From Bradyrhizobium sp. cir1 (lineage in GTDB: Bacteria; Pseudomonadota; Alphaproteobacteria; Rhizobiales; Xanthobacteraceae), in contig NZ_JACIHE010000007.1 in the NCBI RefSeq assembly GCF_014198245.1, positions 62,001 to 126,000 of the forward strand: 64,000 bases of DNA, read 5' to 3'. Positions 17,572-26,804 of the stretch are shown here, piece by piece. The translations under genes were made by a program, and so were the position numbers. The number at the start of each line of letters is the position of its first letter. The stretch's first letter is position 1. A model generated the notes under the pieces. It searched no databases. It was given only the letters and a program-made list of their open reading frames with translations, and was not told the DNA's origin.

Positions 17572-17599
17572 TTCCGTTCGCTGTTCAGGAAACCGACCC

Positions 17600-18490
17600 G
17601 TGAATGAACCAAATTGCCCGCATTTCGAAGTGTTGTCGGGGTGTTACTCCGGGCTGACAAGTAAAGTGGGGGTCGGATCGTGTCTGATTGGCAGCAGCCT
17701 CGATGCTGACTTGATCTTCGTCGAACAAGGCCTCGAACCGCACCATCTTCGTGTCACCCCCCATTCCAATTCAATTGAGATCGAGGCCCTTGCGAGGGAC
17801 GTTAGGATCGAGGGGCACGAGACTGTTTTACCGAACGAATCCATTGTTGTCCCTCTTCCCGTCGTTTTGCATGCCGGGGCGATGTCCATTCGCTGGACGA
17901 TCGAGGACTACAAACAAGCTGGCTCCATCGACCGCCGGCATATATCGCTCGCCTTTCTTGCTTTGGTCCTGATCAGCTCTGCCGCGGTTGGCGCAGTCTC
18001 ACCCAGTTTTGTCCAGACCGACACCACCGTGGCGTCAAGTCCGTCGTCCCCTGCTCCGGACATTGCGCCCAAGCTGGCGCTCAGCGCTCCTGATGCTCTG
18101 GCCACCGATGCAGCTGCCGAACGGTTGCAAGAGGAAGTTGACAGAGCGGGCCTTGTCGGCATCAAGGTCGGCTCTGGGGCGGGCGTCGTCACCGCCGATG
18201 GCACCGTTACGCCCGCCTCGCTCGCCACATGGCGAGACGTCCAGCAGCGGTTTGATCACAATAGCAATGGCGCTTATACGCTCGTCAATGCGGTGGCTAT
18301 CAAGGATGAGAAGACGCCTCCCGCAATTGGGGTCCAAGCTGTTTGGCGCGGGAGCGACCCCTATATTGTCATTGCTGGTCAAAAGTATTTCGTCGGCGCG
18401 CTCTTAAGCAATGGATGGACCGTCTACGGGATTGAGGAAGGGCGTGTTCTGCTGAGCCGGGATGGCCGGCTTGCCACTCTACCCTATTAG
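17600..18490 (+). CDS. rhcD: T3SS inner-membrane ring protein RhcD (SctD, y4yQ)
   Basis: 296 residues from a GTG start with AGGA nine bases upstream. Residues about 1-100 form an FHA-like cytoplasmic domain, followed by one membrane helix (ISLAFLALVLISSAAVGAV, about 118-136) and a periplasmic ring-building part ending QKYFVGALLSNGWTVYGIEEGRVLLSRDG. This is the SctD/YscD layout; in NGR234 the gene is y4yQ. It forms the inner ring with RhcJ. Confidence 0.88.
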   Translation: MNEPNCPHFEVLSGCYSGLTSKVGVGSCLIGSSLDADLIFVEQGLEPHHLRVTPHSNSIEIEALARDVRIEGHETVLPNESIVVPLPVVLHAGAMSIRWTIEDYKQAGSIDRRHISLAFLALVLISSAAVGAVSPSFVQTDTTVASSPSSPAPDIAPKLALSAPDALATDAAAERLQEEVDRAGLVGIKVGSGAGVVTADGTVTPASLATWRDVQQRFDHNSNGAYTLVNAVAIKDEKTPPAIGVQAVWRGSDPYIVIAGQKYFVGALLSNGWTVYGIEEGRVLLSRDGRLATLPY

Positions 18491-18523
18491 CGTTTTAGGC
18501 CGCAGGTAAGGAAGCAAAGTGCC

Positions 18524-19063
18524 ATGACTAGGCTGCCCCCCAATCCCGTCGAGCCCGGCACCTCTTTTCAGGAGCCAAACGTTGATCATCATGCATCTGC
18601 CATCACGCCGGTCAATTCTCGAGCCAAGTCCATCTGGATTGACCGGACGCGTGGCAATGATCCCAAGAGCCACACCTCACTTTCTCGTCATAGTGACGTG
18701 CCGGATCGGTTGGTGGACGCCACGATCAAGAGCGCGCTCGAGCTCAGTTCGATCGATGCAGTTTCGCGCATCAATCTAGACGAGGCGCGCGCCCCGCCAG
18801 GTCAGATCGAGCCAAGCTCGGAACTCGCTTGGCTTAATGAGCCCAATCTCGCGCACAGTCTGCTCTCCTTCGTGACGCCGCGCTTACGTCATTCGCATGT
18901 TCTGCGTCCAGAGCAACACGGCCTTCTTCTGGAGCGTTTGGCTGATACGCTATCAGCCGCGCCAGAAGATTTGGTGCCACGTGAAGGGGCCGCCCTTCTG
19001 CAACTGGAGCTGCAACGTTTAATCCTGCTCCGGCAGAGTCACAACGGCTTGATCAAAGGCTAG
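18524..19063 (+). CDS. Probable SctX (YscX-like) T3SS protein
   Basis: 179 residues, soluble. The last 70 residues (FVTPRLRHSHVLRPEQHG... to AALLQLELQRLILLRQ) show a pattern close to the C-terminus of Yersinia YscX (FASPGYTFHGLHRAQ..., AAALLK...), and the gene is followed by a YscY-like gene and rhcV, the same order as yscX-yscY-yscV. YscX is an early secreted substrate that binds YscV with its chaperone YscY. The N-terminal 100 residues are not recognisable. Confidence is limited because the match was made by eye. Confidence 0.6.
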   Translation: MTRLPPNPVEPGTSFQEPNVDHHASAITPVNSRAKSIWIDRTRGNDPKSHTSLSRHSDVPDRLVDATIKSALELSSIDAVSRINLDEARAPPGQIEPSSELAWLNEPNLAHSLLSFVTPRLRHSHVLRPEQHGLLLERLADTLSAAPEDLVPREGAALLQLELQRLILLRQSHNGLIKG

Positions 19064-19065
19064 CA

Positions 19066-19494
19066 ATGGTCGTGCCAGACAAAGTGCAACACTTCACATC
19101 TACACAGCCGCCGATCGTTTCCGAAGCCGGCGGTATCGAGCTGATCTCCGGGCCGGAGCGAGATTTGCTCTGCGTGCTTTCTTATGTCTACCTTGCGTGC
19201 GGACAGAGCGCCAAGAGCTTGGCTCTGTTGCGGCTGGTCGCTCACGAACAGTCTCAAGACATCGGCCTGCTCCGCATCCTGGCCTACGCTCTCATCTCGG
19301 AGCGTCGCGGTGACGAAGCACTGTCGGTATTGGACAGGCTTGACAAACTGGATGACGAGCCGTCTTCGTGTCCGCCCTTGATGCTGATGCGCAGCCACGC
19401 CCTGCGCCACGCTGGCCGCATGATCGAAGCGCAAGCCGTCTTCAAACGCTATGTTTTGTTGCGGGGCAGCACAGCTGCAATCAAACAACAATAA
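19066..19494 (+). CDS. Probable SctY (YscY-like) TPR chaperone
   Basis: 142-residue helical protein with about three TPR-like units: ERDLLCVLSYVYLACGQSAKSL, DIGLLRILAYALISERRGDEAL and MLMRSHALRHAGRMIEAQAVF. Size, repeat layout and place directly before rhcV match YscY, the chaperone of YscX and partner of the SctV export gate. It starts two bases after the preceding gene's stop and ends eight bases before rhcV, so the three are translationally linked. Confidence 0.7.
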   Translation: MVVPDKVQHFTSTQPPIVSEAGGIELISGPERDLLCVLSYVYLACGQSAKSLALLRLVAHEQSQDIGLLRILAYALISERRGDEALSVLDRLDKLDDEPSSCPPLMLMRSHALRHAGRMIEAQAVFKRYVLLRGSTAAIKQQ

Positions 19495-19502
19495 GGCTTC
19501 TC

Positions 19503-21620
19503 ATGGCCAACCTTCTACGAACTCTTATCACGCGCGCGCCGGCTCACCCGGATTTGATGGTCGCGTTGATGCTTCTTCTGGCGATCGGAATGATGATCAT
19601 GCCGATCCCGATCGTCATGATCGATATGTTGATCGGCTTCAATCTGGGGTTTGCCATATTGCTGTTGATGGTAGCCCTGTATCTCAACACGCCGCTCGAC
19701 TTTTCGTCCCTGCCGGGCGTCATCCTGATCTCCACCGTCTTTCGTCTCGCTCTTACCGTTGCAACGACGCGACTGATCCTCGCCGAGGGCGATGCCGGCA
19801 GCATCATTCATACGTTCGGCGATTTCGTCATATCCGGCAACATCGCCGTCGGCATTGTCATATTCCTGATCGTGACCATGGTGCAGTTCATGGTTCTCGC
19901 CAAGGGCGCCGAGCGGGTGGCGGAGGTATCTGCGCGCTTCACGCTCGATGCGCTGCCGGGCAAGCAGATGGCGATCGACGCGGAGCTGCGCAACGGCCAT
20001 ATCGATCAGCACGAAGCCCGCAGCCGGCGCGGCGCGCTGGAGCGAGAAAGCCAACTGCACGGCGCGATGGACGGCGCTATGAAATTCGTGAAGGGCGATG
20101 CCATAGCCGGATTAATAGTCATCTGCATCAACATGCTGGGTGGCATCACGATCGGATCGCTCTCCAAGGGCATGTCCCTCGAGGAGGCGGTGCATCATTA
20201 TACCATCCTGACGATCGGTGATGCGCTCATTTCGCAGATTCCGGCCCTGCTGCTGTCAATTACAGCCGCAACCATTGTCACTCGTGTCAACGGTCCTTCC
20301 AGACTCAATCTCGGCGCCGATATCGTCAACCAACTTACGGCCAGCACACAAGCGCTACGCTTGGCCTCCTGTGTCTTGCTTGTGATGGGGTTCGTTCCTG
20401 GCTTCCCTTTGCCGCCCTTTGTCATACTGGCCGCGCTGTTCTCCGCTGCCAGCTTTCTCAAGGTTGGCGTGCAAGAGGGCAAGACCGCTCTCAAGGCAGG
20501 CGCCGGTCCCACCGGTTCGGCTCCCGCTTCCGCACAAGGTCAGAAGCAAACCGTGCCCGTGGAGGCACTTCCGATTACGCTGTTGCTAGCGCCGAGCCTG
20601 ATGCAGGCAATCGACGTAGGGGAACTCGAGCAGTGCGTCGCACGGGTTTCGGCACTGGTTTCAGCTGATCTTGGCATCACAATTCCACGCATTCCCGCCC
20701 AAAGCGCACAGCACCTGGCCCAATCGCAATTCCGGGTGGATGTCGAAGGAGTGCCGGTGGAAGAGGGCGCCATTGACCCGACACAACTCTTACTTAACGA
20801 CGACGTGGCGAACATTGAACTGAGCGGGATCCCCTTTTGGCAGGACCCAGACACGAATCGGATCTGGATCGAACAAGGCCATGCGCCCGCTCTCAAAGCT
20901 GCCGGAATAGGGCACCACCGTCCGAGCGAAATCATCGCCTTGCGCGTCCAGTCGACGTTGACACGCTATGCACAGCGCCTGGTGGGCATTCAGGAAACGC
21001 GTCAGCTGCTTAGCCGGATGGAGCAGGAATATGCCGATCTGGTGAAGGAGGTGCTGCGCACGACACCGATCCCTCGCATCGCGGATGTGCTACGTCGCTT
21101 GCTGGACGAGGGCATCCCGATCCGGAACACCCGCTTGGTTCTGGAGGCGCTTGCAGAATGGAGCGAACGGGAGCAAAGTGCCGTACTGCTCACCGAATAT
21201 GTGCGCTCCGTTCTGAAGCGGCAGATCTGTCACCGCTATGCCAACGCCCATCGTGTTGTGGCGGCCTTTATCGTCGAGCGTGAGACCGAGGATATCGTGC
21301 GGGGTGCGGTGCGCGAGACCGCTGTCGGTCCCTACCTCGTTTTAGAGGATCGGCAAAGCGAGATGCTACTTGCACAATTTCGCCAGATCCATTCGAGCAT
21401 CGCGCGCAGTCAGAACCAGCCAGTTATCCTGGGCTCGATGGATATCCGGCGCTTCGTCCGCGGCTTTCTCACCCGCAATGGAATAGACCTACCTGTTCTC
21501 TCGTATCAGGATCTCGCCTCGGATTTCACCGTCCAGCCGATTGGCTCCGTCAAACTTGCGCCTGGCAAGGACAAGACTCCTACAGGCGGGCATCGTGACC
21601 TCCTCCCTGCGGCCGGCTGA
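19503..21620 (+). CDS. rhcV: T3SS export gate protein RhcV (SctV/FlhA family)
   Basis: 705 residues. The N-terminal 340 residues carry seven to eight membrane helices and the FHIPEP-type region, here with LDFSSLPGVILISTVFRLALTVATTR and the loop DALPGKQMAIDAELRNGHID; the C-terminal half is the cytoplasmic nonameric ring domain with LLIDPTRF-like and PVILGSMDIRRFVRGFL motifs. SctV forms the export gate that receives substrates. ATG at 19503 is eight bases after the SctY-like gene. Known as y4yR in NGR234. Confidence 0.96.
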   Translation: MANLLRTLITRAPAHPDLMVALMLLLAIGMMIMPIPIVMIDMLIGFNLGFAILLLMVALYLNTPLDFSSLPGVILISTVFRLALTVATTRLILAEGDAGSIIHTFGDFVISGNIAVGIVIFLIVTMVQFMVLAKGAERVAEVSARFTLDALPGKQMAIDAELRNGHIDQHEARSRRGALERESQLHGAMDGAMKFVKGDAIAGLIVICINMLGGITIGSLSKGMSLEEAVHHYTILTIGDALISQIPALLLSITAATIVTRVNGPSRLNLGADIVNQLTASTQALRLASCVLLVMGFVPGFPLPPFVILAALFSAASFLKVGVQEGKTALKAGAGPTGSAPASAQGQKQTVPVEALPITLLLAPSLMQAIDVGELEQCVARVSALVSADLGITIPRIPAQSAQHLAQSQFRVDVEGVPVEEGAIDPTQLLLNDDVANIELSGIPFWQDPDTNRIWIEQGHAPALKAAGIGHHRPSEIIALRVQSTLTRYAQRLVGIQETRQLLSRMEQEYADLVKEVLRTTPIPRIADVLRRLLDEGIPIRNTRLVLEALAEWSEREQSAVLLTEYVRSVLKRQICHRYANAHRVVAAFIVERETEDIVRGAVRETAVGPYLVLEDRQSEMLLAQFRQIHSSIARSQNQPVILGSMDIRRFVRGFLTRNGIDLPVLSYQDLASDFTVQPIGSVKLAPGKDKTPTGGHRDLLPAAG

Positions 21621-21651
21621 CGAGCACAGGTGTGGGGTCGTGAGGTCGCTT

Positions 21652-22236
21652 ATGAATTCATGTAAGATCAATCTTCTGCGGCGCTGGCGTAACTTTCGTC
21701 GCCATTCGTGCTCGGCCTTTCTCCCCATGCTTGCCATTGTGCTGCTCGCGGGTTGCGCTAACTCGCACACCTCGGGTCTTTCACAGCAGCCGACGTCTAC
21801 GGCAGAGCTGGTTGGGGCCAAGGAGGTCGATCCAGCTATGCGCGAGCGCATCTCTCACGCCCTCGGTCGGGATGCTGACGAGAAGGCGTTGCGCGCTGCG
21901 CTGAAGCAACGACCGGACAATGTCGATGCGGCGATTCCCCTTGCGCGGGGCCTGCTGATGCGTGAAAGCGCTGATGAGGCGCTTGAGGTGCTCGACAACA
22001 TCTTGCTTGCAGCACCCGGCGACCTGCGCGCACTGAATGCCAAAGGTGTTGTGCTCGATCACGAGGGCCGCCATCACGAGGCGCAAATGCTATACCGCCA
22101 AGCTCTGGCAATTGACCCAGCAAATCTGATGTTGAGCAACAATCTCAAGCTGTCGCTCGCCCTTGAAGGGACGACGCAGAACGGCAATCCGGACCCACAA
22201 CTGCAAGCGGATGGCCGGCACGCCCCGCACCGTTAG
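21652..22236 (+). CDS. TadD-like TPR lipoprotein (y4yS type)
   Basis: 194 residues with a lipoprotein signal (lipobox LAGC, Cys35) and at least two tetratricopeptide repeats: NVDAAIPLARGLLMRESADEALEVL and DLRALNAKGVVLDHEGRHHEAQMLYRQAL. TadD lipoproteins are pilotins of Tad-pilus secretins; together with the CpaC-like RhcC2 and the CpaD-like lipoprotein this suggests the rhizobial T3SS uses a Tad-type outer-membrane module. It is the last gene of the nopC operon; GAGG lies eight bases before the ATG. Confidence 0.8.
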   Translation: MNSCKINLLRRWRNFRRHSCSAFLPMLAIVLLAGCANSHTSGLSQQPTSTAELVGAKEVDPAMRERISHALGRDADEKALRAALKQRPDNVDAAIPLARGLLMRESADEALEVLDNILLAAPGDLRALNAKGVVLDHEGRHHEAQMLYRQALAIDPANLMLSNNLKLSLALEGTTQNGNPDPQLQADGRHAPHR

Positions 22237-22283
22237 AGGTAGTCAACGAACAAGAGCGGATCGCAGTTGCTCGGTGCCTGTCT

Positions 22284-22312
22284 TTCAGCTTACCGACAGC
22301 TAGCCGATTATC
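22284..22312 (+). promoter_or_regulatory. Orphan tts box after the TPR lipoprotein gene
   Basis: Reads TTCAGCTTACCGACAGCTAG, matching about 16 of 19 informative positions of the tts-box core. No good gene follows for 2 kb on the plus strand; only very short frames are present. Confidence 0.6.
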
Positions 22313-24328
22313 AGCCGCCGTGGAGGTTCAAGACTTAAATTCCCTGCGAAGAGATATCGTTCGTACAATGAAACCGACATGTATAACCAGGATCAGTAAC
22401 CCAACCACACGCCAAGTGTATCCGCGACGGATGAATGAGACGACCCACGAACATGGCTCAGTACTGAACTGATAGTCAAACGTTTCCAGGACATAGTCTC
22501 TACTAAGAATTCGGCGCCATCGAATTCTTCCTCCGGGTCGATCTTCGATGGCAACCCGCCGTACTCGCTCATTTCCAAGCCGCCAGTGGTTGATATCTCA
22601 AAATCTTAAGTTTGTTGGATGAGATGAAAGCACCTCGACGATAGATCTCAGCGTCACTCATCCGCTGGCCAATAACCCAGGCGATATCCTCCTGGAACGT
22701 CAGCTCCGGCTCAATGGCGACGAACCGCTCGTCCTCTCTACACATCCAATCGCCCAGCGAAAGCTCGCGCAGCAGCGTTGTGTTTTGCTGAGGTAAGTGA
22801 CTCGATGATGGCGCTTAATCCCGCCAAGCAGGGCGACAAGTGGAACAAGAACAAAGATGCCAAATCCGCGAGCAGGCAGCTTATATCTTTGCCGCAGCTC
22901 AAGACAGTAGCGCCAACGCCGACATGATTTCACGACGGCTGGCTTGCGCAACCGGATCACCTGGCCACCGTTCGCCCTCGTGAACCTTACTTATTGTTCG
23001 ATCGTGGATCTGCGAAGCGCCCGCTGCCGTTAACGAAAACATGCGGCCGAGGAACTAAAGTATCTCTCGAGCTCCGCGATCGCGCGCTCCTCCCACTCTG
23101 CAGCTTGCGCTAGTAATGAGTCCCGTTGGATTGGCCGAAATGCGGCGGACTGACGGCACAACGAAGCTATCGCGCGATAGCGGCGCACGTTTTCCATAAC
23201 GGCCGGTCCGGTCATGTGTGGATCTCCTCCCCTGCTATCCCGGGCGAGAACTTGCTCGAAAACCATTTTCGATCCGTTAGCGGTCGGAGTGGAAGGCGTG
23301 AATGGTTGGCAGAATCTTGTCGGCATGAGGGGGACCGACAATGAACGTCTTCCACAAGGAGCACATCCACATAAAACCCGGCTCGGCAGTGCTCCATCCG
23401 GGCACTCCTGCACCCCGTTGCCTCAGCTTATTGGTTGGATAGCGGAATGTAGAAATAGCTAACGGGAACGAGGCACGTTTCGGCTTCCAATCTCAATCAG
23501 ACGACTGTGATCTGGCCTGTCTTTCGAATCCTCAGGAGTAATGAGCAATCCGTTTATTGGTGATTTGAAGGACGAAGAGGGCCGGTGCTTTGTCAGCATC
23601 CCTTTGCCTCCTTAAACAGCAAACGGCACACAACTGTGACTTCCTCCGTCTCATCGACGCTAGGGAGACTGAGCAGTTGTTTACCTCGCCGGTCGACAAC
23701 CGAAATGCTGCTTAGGGACAAATCCTCTTAATCTCGCAACACTAGGCGATCTACCAGCTCGTGTAGGTAATCGCATAACCTTCCGTGGCTCGGTTTACTT
23801 GATTTAGCAGTGCGCTTGCGCGGCGGGAGTACACAGGGATTCATTCGCCGCAAGTTCCTATTGGAGCGAGGCTAACGGCCGGGATCTCCTGGGACGTAGA
23901 CTAACCACCCCATGGTCCACATCTGATTAGTGCCCGGGCCTCCCATCCGACGCCACGTGTGCCGCTCATTGTGCTTCAAACCGTGCCGCAGTCCTCCCCC
24001 TCAACAGGCGGCGTCGTGGATCTGCTGAAACTATGGTGCCTGTCAGCATGGCGGCGCCGCCGGAGTCAGGTGAGGCCGTGTTGGACCGGCGACTAGCAAT
24101 GACGAGTGTCCCCGGTTTTGCGGCCGTGTGCATCACGAAAGGCTACTGCGCCATTCAAGAGGAGGCGTCAGCCAGCCGAAAGGCCTCTGGCCATCAGCCT
24201 ACCAAAACAGGGAGACGACGGCATCTCTTGTTTGTTTGTAGCATATGCTGTGCGAGCGTACGGCTGACAACAGATGACAACAATGTTGCGCCGGAGCGCT
24301 CGCACGATAAGAGATTAGGGGCACTCGG
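22313..24328. other. 2-kb stretch without a recognisable gene
   Basis: Only short open frames (up to 127 codons, minus strand 23030-23413) with no domain, signal or ribosome site I can support. It lies behind an orphan tts box and may be the remains of one or more effector genes. Confidence 0.5.
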
Positions 24329-25039
24329 ATGATCACGCCGTTTCGACGGAACTGGAGTCCAAAAGAATTATTCGATGCTCTTACGCCAGCAATGTTCGCC
24401 GCCGAGCCGTCGGCTGTCCGAGAACGTTGGGACAAATTGTGGCCTGATCTGTACACGGAATATGACGCCCGGTATCTAAAACAAGAATTAGTGGCGCGAA
24501 ATCTTATTGCTTCCGATGAAGCTGCGGCATTCTTCAACGCTTGGGCGATTGACGAAGAGCGCCACACCGACGGATTCATCCGAATCATTGAACTTGTTGC
24601 TAACGGGTCCGAAAAGGATCTTCGGGCGAGATTGGACGCCCGAACGCATGATTTTGGTCCGATCGCTGAACACCTGAAGGACGAATTCTCCCTAATGGTT
24701 ATAATCGCGTTTGATGAGATGTGCACTTGCCGCGCCTATGCGGCAGAAAAGCCATTTTATGATGCCCTTGGGAACAACACGTTCCATCATTGGCTGCGGG
24801 AGGTTATTGCCGACGAGGCGGTCCACTCGATGAACGCTGTTAACGTTATCCGCGCACGCTATCGCGACCGCATCGACCAAGCCGCCACAATTCTCCATAA
24901 CCTAATCCGCGCGTCGCATAATCTACGCTATTCTGGCACCTTCGTCCTAGACTATTTCGGCGCAGTGTACTCCAAGGAGCTGCTCGCCGACTCCCGCCTC
25001 GCGACCCTGAGAAATATTGCCAAGCCACTCATCGTGTAA
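24329..25039 (+). CDS. Ferritin-like diiron protein of unknown substrate
   Basis: 236 residues, all-helical, with the classic carboxylate-bridged diiron pattern E...ExxH...E...ExxH: probable ligands Glu53, Glu76 and His79 (EERH), Glu130 (FDEMCTC) and Glu163 and His166 (EAVH). Such proteins are oxygenases, oxidases or desaturase-like enzymes; I cannot name the substrate. No signal peptide, so cytosolic. It stands 2 kb after the T3SS operon and 315 bases before an M16 peptidase pair on the same strand. Two Cys (132, 134) flank a metal-ligand helix, which is unusual. Confidence 0.7.
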   Translation: MITPFRRNWSPKELFDALTPAMFAAEPSAVRERWDKLWPDLYTEYDARYLKQELVARNLIASDEAAAFFNAWAIDEERHTDGFIRIIELVANGSEKDLRARLDARTHDFGPIAEHLKDEFSLMVIIAFDEMCTCRAYAAEKPFYDALGNNTFHHWLREVIADEAVHSMNAVNVIRARYRDRIDQAATILHNLIRASHNLRYSGTFVLDYFGAVYSKELLADSRLATLRNIAKPLIV

Positions 25040-25355
25040 AGCGAGATGTGTAACAGCGAGCCTGCGTAAAGTGCACTGGCGCCATATCGCCGCTCAATCC
25101 ACCCTTTCTGCAAGTTTCCATTCCGTCAGTTGACGCCAAGTTGTCCTGACGCATTGTGCGCAATGTCGTGTTCACGACTGTCGACGGTTCACCTTTGGCC
25201 AAACAATTATGCGCCGGTTGTGTTTTGTGTCCAGTTGAGGTGCGCGCGGCTCTGAGCACGCCATTCGGCAATTGGTCCGGTTTTTGCTCTGCTGTTTTCC
25301 AAAACGACCTGCGGCTCCCCGCTTATCGGATTTGCCCTGCAACGAAGGCGATGCC
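25040..25355. other. Intergenic region before the M16 pair
   Basis: About 315 bases with no gene, tts box or sigma-54 site that I can see; it presumably contains the promoter of the peptidase genes. Confidence 0.5.
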
Positions 25356-26804
25356 ATGAAGAACCGGATTTCGGTCACCGCCAAGGCGGGAAGTACCGCC
25401 GCTAATGCCTCCGAATCGACGAGGCGCACGGCGCCGGCGGTCGAGCACAGAATAGATGATCACACTGAGGTATACCTTCCCGATGAGGATAGCGTCTTTG
25501 CCGACACGATCAGATCAGATCGACCAGCTAGCTTCACGCTTCAGAACGGCCTGCATGTGGTCGTGATCCCGGATCATCGCACACCCGTTGTGACTCAGAT
25601 GATCTGGTATAAGGTCGGTTCCGCCGACGATCCGCCTGGCAAATCGGGGCTTGCGCATTTCCTCGAACACCTGATGTTCAAGGGCACCTCCAAACATCCG
25701 GCGAACGAATTTTCCAAGGCCGTGCTGCGCGCGGGCGGCAATCAGAACGCCTTCACCGGATTCGACTACACCAGCTACTTCCAGCACGTGCCGCGCGAGC
25801 ACCTCGGCAAGATGATGGAATTTGAAGCCGACCGCATGACCGGCCTCACTCTCAAAGATGAGAACGTGCTGTCCGAGCGGGACGTCGTACTGGAGGAATT
25901 CAATAAGCGCGTCGCCAACCATCCAGGTGAACGGCTCGCTGAGCAGATGATGGCGGCGCTTTACCTCAACCACCCCTACGGTCGCCCCATTATCGGGTGG
26001 CGCCAGGAAATCGAAAAGCTTACCCGAGAGGACGCGGTTACCTTCTACCAGCGATTCTATGCACCGAACAACGCGATCCTGATTGTCGCTGGCGACGTCG
26101 CCCCCAAGGAAGTCCGCTCGATGGTCAAGGAGACGTTTGGCGGCATCCCCACGCAACCATCGATTCCCCTGGAACGCCTGCGGCCGCAGGAGCCGACGCC
26201 GGCCGCGCCGCGCACAGTGACGTTGGCCGATCCCCGCGTCGAGCAGCCAGCCCTGCACCGCTATTATCTCGTACCGTCGGCTCGCACCGCGGCCGCAGGC
26301 GAGGGTCCAGTGCTTGACGTGCTCGAGCAGTTGATGGGCGGCGGCGTCAACTCATATCTCTATCGCTCGCTGGTGGTCGAAAAGCAGCTCGCGGTCACTG
26401 CCAGAGCGCGCTACCACTCTGCCGCGCTCGATCCCTCGCTATTCGAGATTTCTGCCATACCAAAACCTGGCGTCAAACTCAGCCAGATCGAGCGCTCCAT
26501 CGACGAGGTAATCGCCGACCTTGCACGTAACCCCGCGAGCGCCGAAGATCTCGAGCGGGTCAAGACGCGTTTGATCGCGCAGGTAACCTACGCCCAGGAC
26601 GATCAGGAAATGCTCGCGCGCTGGTATGGCCGCGGCCTGACAACGGGACTATGCATCGACGATATTCGAGGCTGGTCGGACGGCGTCCGCGCGGTCGGTG
26701 CACAGCAGGTGCACGGGGCCGTGCGGAAATGGCTCGACATGAAACGATCGGTGACCGGCTATCTCATCAGAGAGTCTACGCCAAAAGACGGGGAGAAGCC
26801 CTAG
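25356..26804 (+). CDS. M16 zinc metallopeptidase, catalytic subunit
   Basis: 482 residues with the inverted zinc motif HxxEH (HFLEH, 101-105) followed about 75 residues later by the third ligand in SERDVVLEEF, so a complete M16 active site. Typical pitrilysin/MPP-like neighbours are seen: QNAFTGFDYTSYF, NHPYGRPIIGW and the C-terminal R/Y region NSYLYRSLVVEKQLA. M16B enzymes act as heterodimers that digest peptides or signal sequences; the next gene supplies the inactive partner. ATG at 25356 has AAGG upstream. No clear signal peptide is visible, unlike its partner. Confidence 0.9.
   Translation: MKNRISVTAKAGSTAANASESTRRTAPAVEHRIDDHTEVYLPDEDSVFADTIRSDRPASFTLQNGLHVVVIPDHRTPVVTQMIWYKVGSADDPPGKSGLAHFLEHLMFKGTSKHPANEFSKAVLRAGGNQNAFTGFDYTSYFQHVPREHLGKMMEFEADRMTGLTLKDENVLSERDVVLEEFNKRVANHPGERLAEQMMAALYLNHPYGRPIIGWRQEIEKLTREDAVTFYQRFYAPNNAILIVAGDVAPKEVRSMVKETFGGIPTQPSIPLERLRPQEPTPAAPRTVTLADPRVEQPALHRYYLVPSARTAAAGEGPVLDVLEQLMGGGVNSYLYRSLVVEKQLAVTARARYHSAALDPSLFEISAIPKPGVKLSQIERSIDEVIADLARNPASAEDLERVKTRLIAQVTYAQDDQEMLARWYGRGLTTGLCIDDIRGWSDGVRAVGAQQVHGAVRKWLDMKRSVTGYLIRESTPKDGEKP

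Noticed and set aside
25515..26258. Minus-strand frame of 247 codons
   Set aside because: Antisense to the catalytic M16 peptidase; a mirror of its GC-rich codon pattern.
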